The translations under genes and the position numbers were made by a program. DNA of 11,361 bases from a bacterium (GTDB lineage Bacteria > Elusimicrobiota > Elusimicrobia > Elusimicrobiales > UBA9959): NCBI GenBank assembly GCA_021845705.1, contig JAJZVJ010000036.1:1-11361 (forward strand). The letters are read 5' to 3'. Numbering within the stretch: the stretch's first letter is position 1; each line of letters starts with the position of its first letter. The notes under the pieces were generated by a model, which worked only from the letters and a program-made list of their open reading frames with translations, was not told the DNA's origin and made no database searches. Positions 6,343-11,361 of the stretch are shown one piece after another.

Positions 6343-7302
6343 CTACAGACCCGCTTTGCATTTTGTGTTTTGCACTTTCTCTTTTGTCTTTTTCCTCTCA
6401 TGTCCTCCTCCCTCTATCATGGGGAAAGCGTGAAGAACTCCGGGCAAAACGGCATTAAGGGATTCTTTCACACCCCTTGAGCTTCCGGGCAGGGCTACCA
6501 CAAGCGTTTTGCCAACCAGCCCGCTTATGGATCTTGAAAGCATGGCGTAAGGCGTTCTCTGCTGTCCGAAGGCCCGCATAGCCTCGGATATGCCGGGGGT
6601 CTCCCTGGTAATAATTTCCCTGAGCGCTTCCACAGTTACATCCCTTGGGCCAAGGCCGGTGCCGCCGGTACTGAAAATAATATCAATGCCCTCGTTTTTC
6701 CAGCTTACCACCCGGGCCTTTATACGTTCCACATCGTCCGGCACGGCTTCGTAACCCGCTATTTTTACCGGGCAGCCGGAAAGCATTTCCTTTATTATTT
6801 TCCCGGACTTGTCTTCCCTTTTGCCGGCCGCGGTGGAGTCGGAAATTACAAGCACGCAAACTTTAAGCGGCCTCGCAAAAGTGTCCACAAAGTCGGATTT
6901 CCCGCCCCTCTTTTCGACCAGTTTTATTTCCTCTATAACGGCGTTGGCGTCCAGGGATTTTACCATGTCGTAAACGGTAAGCGCCGCCACGGCGCAGGCC
7001 GTGAGCGCCTCCATTTCTATGCCGGTTTTCCAGATGGTCGAGGCCGAGGCGGTTATCTCCAGCCTGTCCTTTAACACGTTAAACACGATTTTAACATCGT
7101 CAATGGGGAGCGGATGGCAATAAGGAATAAGTTCCGGCGTTTTTTTTGCGGCCATGGTCCCGGCCACTTTGGCCGTTTCCAGCACATTCCCCTTTTCAAC
7201 GCGGTTCTCCGCTATCCGGCGGAGAAAAGCGGGCGCCATCCTTACCGACGCCATGGCCGTGGCCGTGCGCAGGGTGGAATACTTGTTTGAAACATCTCTC
7301 AT
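6343..7302 (-). CDS. moaCB: Bifunctional MoaC-MoaB/Mog fusion: cyclic pyranopterin monophosphate synthase and molybdopterin adenylyltransferase
   Basis: Two cofactor enzymes are fused in 319 residues. Residues 1 to about 138 are MoaC, which rearranges the MoaA product into cyclic pyranopterin monophosphate. It shows KGNVLETAKVAGTMAAKKTP (37-56), LIPYCHPLPIDDV (58-70), TGIEMEALTACAVAAL (93-108) and KRGGKSD (131-137). Residues about 146-298 are a MoaB/MogA domain that adenylates molybdopterin. It shows ISDSTAAGKREDKSG (153-167), STGGTGLGPRDVT (211-223), PGISEAMR (236-243) and LPGSSRGVKE (271-280). The start has AGGAGG seven bases before ATG 7302. The gene begins 3 nt after moaA. Residues beyond about 302 form a Lys-rich tail without family similarity, encoded by short nucleotide repeats. 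MoaCB fusions are known in several bacterial groups. Confidence 0.94.
   Translation of the reverse strand: MRDVSNKYSTLRTATAMASVRMAPAFLRRIAENRVEKGNVLETAKVAGTMAAKKTPELIPYCHPLPIDDVKIVFNVLKDRLEITASASTIWKTGIEMEALTACAVAALTVYDMVKSLDANAVIEEIKLVEKRGGKSDFVDTFARPLKVCVLVISDSTAAGKREDKSGKIIKEMLSGCPVKIAGYEAVPDDVERIKARVVSWKNEGIDIIFSTGGTGLGPRDVTVEALREIITRETPGISEAMRAFGQQRTPYAMLSRSISGLVGKTLVVALPGSSRGVKESLNAVLPGVLHAFPMIEGGGHERKKTKEKVQNTKCKAGL
6355..6396. repeat. Three imperfect 14-nt tandem repeats at the moaCB 3' end
   Basis: On the plus strand the units TTTGCATTTTGTGT, TTTGCACTTTCTCT and TTTGTCTTTTTCCT follow one another with an exact 14-nt period. Because 14 is not a multiple of three, the coded tail of MoaCB is not itself periodic. 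The tract is pyrimidine-rich and unlike the surrounding GC-rich coding sequence. It looks like an intergenic-type simple repeat absorbed into the gene end. Confidence 0.45.
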
Positions 7303-7305
7303 AGA

Positions 7306-8295
7306 CTATCCTCCTATAAGCCGCATTGAGTTCTTCACACGCTTCAAATCCGCCGGACTGGCGGAACTGAGGCCGTGAAATTCTTTTTTCCCGGCTAAAA
7401 ACGTCCTGATCTGCTCCGGCAGAGTTCCCGCACCTTCGTCGCGCAGCGTTTTAACGTCCAGGCCGGCAGGGTCAAAAAGGCAGCGGTAAAGGACGCCGCG
7501 CGAAGACAGCCGCAGGCGGCCGCAGGAGCCGCAGAAAGGATGGGACAAAGCCGAAATAAAGCCTATCACCCCGTCGTTTATTTTGTAATTCCGCGCTACG
7601 CCGTCAGCTTCGGGGTTGCCGGGGGCATACTTCCGCGCCAGGTAGTTCTCTATGCGGCGTATAGGCGCGAAGGCCGTCTTGGCGAAGCCGTCTTCGCAGA
7701 AGGGCATGAGTTCTATGAAGCGGACAGTGAGCTGGTTCTTCGCCGCGAATTCCACAAAGCCGTCAACTTCTTCAAAGGAGAGGTCGGCGAGGGCCACGGC
7801 GTTTATCTTCAGCTTAAAACCCAGGCCGAGGGCGCGGTCAATTCCCGCCCTGACCACGGCCAGGCTGTCAGAGCCGGTTATTTTTTTAAACCGTACGGGG
7901 TCAAGGCTGTCGAGGCTTATATTGAGGGCGTCCAGCCCCGCTTCCTTAAGCGCCGCGGCCTTGCTTTCAAGCAGAACCCCGTTAGTGGTCAGGCAGACTC
8001 TTTTAATGGCAGGTATCGCTTTAGCACCGGCTACCAGCCGCTCTATATCCGGCCGCACTAAAGGTTCGCCGCCGGTAAAGCGGATCTTTTCAACACCTAT
8101 ACCCGCGAGCGCGCGGATAACCCCCAGCAGCTCCGGCAAAGCAAGCTCGCCGAAGCCGGCTTTTGTCCCGGCGCAGGCCGAAGGCTGTGCGCAGGGGGCG
8201 CAGTAACGGCAGGATAAATTACATTTAGCCGTTACGGAGACGCGCGCATAGGTATGGGCGCGGCCGAAGGAGTCGATATTTTTTACACTTTTCAT
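7306..8295 (-). CDS. moaA: GTP 3',8-cyclase MoaA (radical SAM)
   Basis: MoaA performs the first step of molybdenum cofactor synthesis, cyclising GTP with radical SAM chemistry for MoaC to complete. The 329-residue protein has the SAM-binding [4Fe-4S] motif CNLSCRYC (Cys25, Cys29, Cys32), FTGGEPLVRPDI at 73-84, TTNGVLL at 103-109 and NISLDSLDP at 125-133. The second, substrate-binding cluster has C-x2-C-x13-C spacing (Cys255, Cys258, Cys272). The protein ends in the conserved Gly-Gly tail. Two extra cysteines (35 and 41) follow the radical SAM motif. I chose ATG 8295 because the family core SFGRAHTY begins nine residues later and GGAAAG precedes it. ATG 8319 and GTG 8337 are alternatives. It follows mobA by 65 nt and precedes moaCB by 3 nt. 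Confidence 0.95.
   Translation of the reverse strand: MKSVKNIDSFGRAHTYARVSVTAKCNLSCRYCAPCAQPSACAGTKAGFGELALPELLGVIRALAGIGVEKIRFTGGEPLVRPDIERLVAGAKAIPAIKRVCLTTNGVLLESKAAALKEAGLDALNISLDSLDPVRFKKITGSDSLAVVRAGIDRALGLGFKLKINAVALADLSFEEVDGFVEFAAKNQLTVRFIELMPFCEDGFAKTAFAPIRRIENYLARKYAPGNPEADGVARNYKINDGVIGFISALSHPFCGSCGRLRLSSRGVLYRCLFDPAGLDVKTLRDEGAGTLPEQIRTFLAGKKEFHGLSSASPADLKRVKNSMRLIGG
7310..7315 (-). promoter_or_regulatory. Ribosome binding site of moaCB, inside the last codons of moaA
   Basis: AGGAGG on the minus strand lies seven bases before the moaCB ATG at 7302. Most of it consists of the two GGA codons for the C-terminal Gly-Gly of MoaA, so coding and ribosome-binding functions share the same bases. 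Confidence 0.8.
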
Positions 8296-8360
8296 CTTTC
8301 TTTCCAACTGGGGAGGCATAGCCGTTTCCAGCTCCACCCTGCCGGCATCGGATCCTGGCC

Positions 8361-8999
8361 TTAAGGCTTTAGATCCGGATGCTCGAAAGATTTTAATAGC
8401 CGCAAATCCAGCGGGGTATTCAGGTTCCGGAAAAAAACGTCCGGGTCACCGAACCTTACCAGCTCTTTCTTTAGAACTTTTCTTACCTTAAATTCGCTCA
8501 GAAGCCTGGCCAGTTTTAATTTATTGCCGGCCAGCGCCTCTTGTATCTTATCAAGGCAATCCCGCGAATATACGGCGAAAAGAGGCTGGTATTGCTTTTT
8601 ATAGTACGGAACCACAACCTGAAAGCCTTCTTTAATGCTCCCCGCCATGTAAGCCGCGAGGTCCAGGTTAATGAACGGCATATCGCAGGCGACCACCAGG
8701 CTGTATTCCGTACCGGAGTTATGCAGCCCGGAGTACAGCCCTCCGAGCGGACCGAACCCGCGGACGATATCGGTTGCCACCTTAACCCGGACTCCGCTCT
8801 TATAGCTTCCCGGCGAGTTGGTAACAAGGATAATCTTCCTGAACCGCCGTCTTAACAAGGCCACCTGCCTTTCTACCAGGGTCTTATCTGCGACCTTGAG
8901 AAAAGCCTTATCAAAACCCATCCGGCTGGACTCGCCGCCGCAGAGCACGATAGCGCTTACCACGCCTGAACGCCGCAAGCGGCCGGCCTGGGGAGTCAC
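8361..8999 (-). CDS. mobA: Molybdenum cofactor guanylyltransferase MobA
   Basis: MobA transfers GMP from GTP to molybdopterin cofactor, giving the guanine dinucleotide form used by DMSO-reductase-family enzymes, which matches the molybdoenzyme upstream. The 212-residue product has the nucleotide-binding loop LCGGESSRMGFDKAFLKV at residues 19-36, GPLGGLYSGL at 83-92, the metal-binding ACDMPFI at 104-110, QPLFAVY at 138-144 and the C-terminal FFRNLNTPLDL at 189-199. The GTG start at 8999 overlaps the tatC stop as GTGA. A second in-frame GTG 12 codons later (8963) would place the start nearer the loop and is a real alternative. A probable fragment of a second mobA lies downstream of moeA. Confidence 0.94.
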   Translation of the reverse strand: MTPQAGRLRRSGVVSAIVLCGGESSRMGFDKAFLKVADKTLVERQVALLRRRFRKIILVTNSPGSYKSGVRVKVATDIVRGFGPLGGLYSGLHNSGTEYSLVVACDMPFINLDLAAYMAGSIKEGFQVVVPYYKKQYQPLFAVYSRDCLDKIQEALAGNKLKLARLLSEFKVRKVLKKELVRFGDPDVFFRNLNTPLDLRLLKSFEHPDLKP

Positions 9000-9712
9000 G
9001 CTTGCGAACCCGCGCCCGCAAATTTTGAAACCCAGATGCTTAACTCGTATAAGAGCAGCATCGGCGCGGCAAAAAGAAGCATGTTGAAAATATCCGGGGT
9101 GGGGGTAATTATCGCAGCCGCCACCAGGATTCCCACTATGGCGTAGCGGTATTTATTCCTCAGGGAACGGTGGTTGATAACTCCCAGCCTGCTTAACACA
9201 TAGCTTAACACCGGCATTTCAAAAACAAGGCCGGCGCCCAGCACGGTCCAGACGACAAAAGAAATATAGCTCTGCGCCGAGATCATCGACCAGAGGTCCG
9301 GCCCGGCGAAGCCAAGCAGAAACTTCAACGCCGGAGGGATAAGAAGAAAATAGGAAAAAAGCGACCCCGCCGCGAACGCCAGAGTCACGCACGCAACGAA
9401 AAGGAAGGGACCTTTTTTCAACCTGCCGGATACGGCGGGCTCGATAAATTTCCAGGCCTGGTACAGTATAAAGGGCGTGGAAAGCATCAGCCCGGCCGCG
9501 AAGGAAATATTAAGATAGATACTCAGGGCCTCGACCGGGGAAAAAAATACCAGCTTGTCTACAACACCTGCCATGGGCCGCTTTAAAATTCTGAAGAGGA
9601 ATGAGGAATAGTTGAAGGAAACAGCCGCCGCGATTATAAAAAAAATAAAACAAGACAGTAATCTCTTTCTTAGCTCGTCAAGATGCGAAAGGAGCGGCTT
9701 TTCGGGATCCAT
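8996..9712 (-). CDS. tatC: Sec-independent protein translocase TatC
   Basis: TatC is the multi-spanning receptor for twin-arginine signal peptides; it exports folded proteins such as molybdoenzymes. The 238-residue protein shows LLSHLDELRKRL at residues 7-18, FFSPVEALSIYL at 56-67 and FEMPVLSYVL at 164-173, containing the conserved glutamate (Glu165) at the position known to be critical in TatC. It also has TPTPDIFNMLLFAAPMLLLY at 203-222, followed by ELSI. Six membrane segments fit the hydrophobic pattern. ATG 9712 has no clear Shine-Dalgarno sequence but gives the expected short N-terminus before the HLDELR motif. It follows tatA after a 146-nt spacer and overlaps mobA by 4 nt, tying export and cofactor synthesis into one unit. 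Confidence 0.96.
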   Translation of the reverse strand: MDPEKPLLSHLDELRKRLLSCFIFFIIAAAVSFNYSSFLFRILKRPMAGVVDKLVFFSPVEALSIYLNISFAAGLMLSTPFILYQAWKFIEPAVSGRLKKGPFLFVACVTLAFAAGSLFSYFLLIPPALKFLLGFAGPDLWSMISAQSYISFVVWTVLGAGLVFEMPVLSYVLSRLGVINHRSLRNKYRYAIVGILVAAAIITPTPDIFNMLLFAAPMLLLYELSIWVSKFAGAGSQA

Positions 9713-9725
9713 AGTTTAAAAGAGG

Positions 9726-9823
9726 TTCAGGGGACACGGTTCAAGGATTAAGAGTATGTTTTTTATATGGAGATCTTGTGGGATCATTGCCGAACCACTA
9801 CCATTGGACAGTGAACCCCTGAA
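9726..9823. repeat. Inverted repeat in the tatA-tatC spacer
   Basis: TTCAGGGG at 9726-9733 is matched in reverse complement by CCCCTGAA at 9816-9823, with looser similarity in the flanks (GGACACGGTTC on one side, GACAGTGAACC on the other). The pair frames about 82 nt of the only spacer over 100 nt in the cofactor cluster. The look is that of a small palindromic or mobile intergenic element (REP- or MITE-like); no open frame lies inside. No promoter with both hexamers is evident. Confidence 0.4.
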
Positions 9824-9858
9824 GCCGCAAAAAGGAGCCCTGGCTGAATCCTTTTCGT

Positions 9859-10047
9859 CTACTTCTTTTCTTTCGTCCCGGGCAAAGGGGTCTCCTGGGA
9901 CAAGCCTTCCTTCAACCCGTTTTTTAATTCTCTTATCGCAAGCCCCACGGACTTACCCAGTTCAGGAAGCTTATTGGGCCCGAAAAGGAGCAGGCAGATA
10001 AACCCTATAAAAATCAACTCAGAGGTGCCCATTCCAAATATTCTCAT
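9859..10047 (-). CDS. tatA: Sec-independent protein translocase TatA
   Basis: TatA is the small single-helix protein that oligemerises to form the Tat pore. From ATG 10047 the product is 62 residues: a short N-terminus, one helix (about 8-22), the hinge FGPNKLPELGKSVG at 22-35 and an amphipathic helix with AIRELKNGLKEG at 37-48. The acidic/basic tail is very short. AAGGAG seven bases upstream sets this start; the longer open frame to 10173 is only the antisense-like overlap with the chaperone gene. The ATG overlaps the chaperone stop as ATGA. No separate tatB is seen, so this is probably a minimal TatA-TatC pair in which TatA serves both roles. Confidence 0.94.
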   Translation of the reverse strand: MRIFGMGTSELIFIGFICLLLFGPNKLPELGKSVGLAIRELKNGLKEGLSQETPLPGTKEKK

Positions 10048-10721
10048 ATTCTTTCTCCTTCCGGATAATTCCGCGCCTGTTTTTCCAACGCCTCCCGAAT
10101 GACCTGCCCGGCATTTCCGTAGAGCCTGGAAACAGGGTTCGCAGCCAGTTTTCGGGTAAATTCCGCTGCCCACCTGCCCAGGAACTCCGCGTAAAACTTA
10201 TTTCGTAAATCTCCGGTTGACCTCGCTTCTTCTTTTTTCCCCTCGGCCGTTTCCCGCGCTTCCATAAGATACAAATGCGCCATAAAAGCCAGCTGGGTAG
10301 AAATATGATCCACCATTGCGGGGGCCGGATCGGAAGGCTCGAAGTTTACGGCGTCATAGCAGTGTTTGAGCCGGGCGCATGACTCACCGCAGAGATAACC
10401 CTTGAATTCCCTGCCCTCAGACGCCATCCCGCAGTTAAACTTATCGGGGCCGGAAGCATTTATACGCAAGGTGTCGGTATAAATAGACTGGTGGGCTGGT
10501 ATAGCATCGGGACCCGGCGCGGAAAACAGCCTGGTGAATTCCACCTGCAGCTCTTCCAGAGAAGACGTATTTTCCCGGTCCAGCCAACCCAATGCCATAA
10601 CATCTTCCAGCAGCGCCGCGTCAGGCGGCGCGGCCGTGAGCCGGCTCAAAAGCCGGAACTTGCCGCCGCATTCCTGTAATTCAACTCCGGTTGTTCCAAT
10701 AATCGCCGTTATCATATTCAT
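10044..10721 (-). CDS. TorD/DmsD-family molybdoenzyme maturation chaperone
   Basis: TorD-family proteins are cytoplasmic all-helical chaperones that bind a specific molybdoenzyme precursor, help cofactor loading and hold it back from Tat export until folded. The 225-residue product has the family pattern EFTRLFSAPGPDAIPAHQSI at residues 61-80, FKGYLCGES at 106-114, VDHISTQLAFMAHLYLMEA at 137-155 and FLGRWAAEFTRKL at 180-192. Its start overlaps the molybdoenzyme stop (ATGA), and its stop overlaps tatA the same way, so its client is almost certainly the upstream oxidoreductase. Cysteines at 97, 111, 115 and 121 cluster in the middle. The exact subfamily cannot be set by eye. Confidence 0.88.
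   Translation of the reverse strand: MNMITAIIGTTGVELQECGGKFRLLSRLTAAPPDAALLEDVMALGWLDRENTSSLEELQVEFTRLFSAPGPDAIPAHQSIYTDTLRINASGPDKFNCGMASEGREFKGYLCGESCARLKHCYDAVNFEPSDPAPAMVDHISTQLAFMAHLYLMEARETAEGKKEEARSTGDLRNKFYAEFLGRWAAEFTRKLAANPVSRLYGNAGQVIREALEKQARNYPEGERI
10055..10060 (-). promoter_or_regulatory. Ribosome binding site of tatA
   Basis: AAGGAG on the minus strand, seven bases before ATG 10047, lies within the end of the chaperone gene. It selects the 62-codon tatA over the longer open frame. Confidence 0.75.
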
Positions 10722-11361
10722 GCCTTATAAACCTTTACGCAGCACTCTTTGTGCAAACCCTGGCCGGCGATGGGATCGGCCCTGGTGGGGCGCAATCCCC
10801 CGTCGAAACTGCCCCGGCCCATGGCGATCTTCCCCAGACCCCAGTGACCGAAACCGTGCTGGCTTCCTACCACCTCGGGATGGATATCCTGTGTCACTTT
10901 CAGGATAGCCTGCATTTTACCGTACTTGGACTCCACCCACACCGCTTCGCCGTCCGTCAGTCCCAAACCGGCCGCGGTCCTGACGTTCATCTTGAGCGGG
11001 TTGGAAGGGCCTATCTCCACCAGCCAGGCATTGTTCTGCGTTCTGGAATGTGTATGAGAGGCCTCTTTCCAGTTGATGAGGTAGAAAGGATACTCCGGGT
11101 CCGGCTGCCAGGCGCGCGGTTTATAGACCGGCAACGAATCCACCGGATCGCCTTCGGCGTCTTTTTTTTCGGCGAGTTTGACGTTGTAGAACTCCGCTTT
11201 CCCGGATGGAGTTGCGAACCCGCTGACCGCTTTGCCGTCTTTCATTATCCCGATTTTCTGATCTTTAGCGCCATCCTTCTTCCTGGAGAATACAAGGTCT
11301 CCCTCGATGAGGGTATCTTTGAGCTTGTCGTCCGGGATTGGGCTTTTGTATTTGAAAGATC
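10718..11361 (-). CDS. Molybdopterin oxidoreductase, DMSO reductase family (C-terminal end; 5' part outside the window)
   Basis: The open frame runs to the right edge without a stop, and only the last 213 residues are visible. GFATPSGKAEFYNV, PDPEYPFYLINW and SHTHSRTQNNAWLVE mark the start of the molybdopterin-dinucleotide binding domain of DMSO-reductase-family catalytic subunits. The sequence continues through GLTDGEAVWVESKYG, GSQHGFGHWGLGK and a final DPIAGQGLHKECCVKVYKA. The TQNN element, and an HGFGHW segment of the kind I recall from the polysulfide, thiosulfate, tetrathionate and arsenate reductase branches, point towards those groups rather than nitrate reductase or formate dehydrogenase. 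The signal peptide, iron-sulfur motif and metal ligand are outside the window, so the substrate is open. Adjacent chaperone, tatA and tatC genes support export of the folded enzyme. Confidence 0.92.
   Translation of the reverse strand, partial: SFKYKSPIPDDKLKDTLIEGDLVFSRKKDGAKDQKIGIMKDGKAVSGFATPSGKAEFYNVKLAEKKDAEGDPVDSLPVYKPRAWQPDPEYPFYLINWKEASHTHSRTQNNAWLVEIGPSNPLKMNVRTAAGLGLTDGEAVWVESKYGKMQAILKVTQDIHPEVVGSQHGFGHWGLGKIAMGRGSFDGGLRPTRADPIAGQGLHKECCVKVYKA

Noticed and set aside
10048..10173. Upstream extension of the tatA frame
   Set aside because: It lies within the chaperone gene, has no Tat character, and a strong ribosome binding site selects the ATG at 10047.
1..11361. CRISPR arrays, tRNA or rRNA genes, transposase genes
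   Set aside because: I saw no regularly spaced repeats of CRISPR type, no cloverleaf-like stretch and no transposase motifs in any frame.

Overview
The window is a gene-dense bacterial segment in which every supported gene lies on the minus strand, so transcription runs from position 11361 towards 1. Base composition is GC-rich, yet ATA and AAA codons are used freely. Nothing visible fixes the phylum. An anaerobic or facultative bacterium with a respiratory molybdoenzyme and a complex I lacking nuoEFG at the usual place is the safest reading. An uncultured lineage such as Elusimicrobiota is only a weak guess.

Right and central part (11361 to 3892): a molybdoenzyme and cofactor island. In transcription order it holds the C-terminal end of a DMSO-reductase-family molybdopterin oxidoreductase (cut by the right edge), a TorD-family chaperone, tatA, a 146-nt spacer with an inverted repeat, tatC, mobA, moaA, a moaC-moaB/mog fusion, a MOSC-domain gene, a TauE/SafE (TSUP) membrane transporter and moeA. 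Most junctions are 4-nt overlaps or short gaps, and the two longer gaps after the tatA-tatC spacer are 65 nt each. Together the genes make cyclic pyranopterin monophosphate from GTP (MoaA, MoaC), adenylate molybdopterin and insert metal (Mog/MoaB domain, MoeA), form the guanine dinucleotide (MobA), mature the apoenzyme (TorD-like) and export it folded (TatA, TatC). The molybdopterin synthase genes moaD/moaE and a molybdate ABC transporter are absent from the window.

Boundary (3891 to 3440): 452 nt without an intact gene. It contains a probable eroded C-terminal fragment of a second mobA, a weak terminator-like hairpin and a near-consensus sigma-70-type promoter (TTGACA, 17 nt, TACAAT). A 24-bp inverted repeat overlaps that promoter, and three short direct repeats lie in the predicted leader.

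Left part (3439 to 1): nuoA, nuoB, nuoC, nuoD and nuoH of respiratory complex I, overlapping or separated by at most 12 nt; nuoH runs off the left edge. NuoD is followed directly by NuoH, so the NADH-oxidising module (nuoE, nuoF, nuoG) is missing from its usual place, as in 11-subunit complexes. NuoH carries an unusual N-terminal extension with an extra predicted membrane helix. Functionally, complex I would reduce quinone and pump ions, and the Tat-exported molybdoenzyme could be the terminal reductase, though the subunits linking it to quinol are not in view.

I see no convincing wholly new system. The most notable points are the nuoD-nuoH junction, the extended NuoH, the mobA remnant, the promoter with its overlapping inverted repeat, and a TSUP transporter embedded in a cofactor operon.
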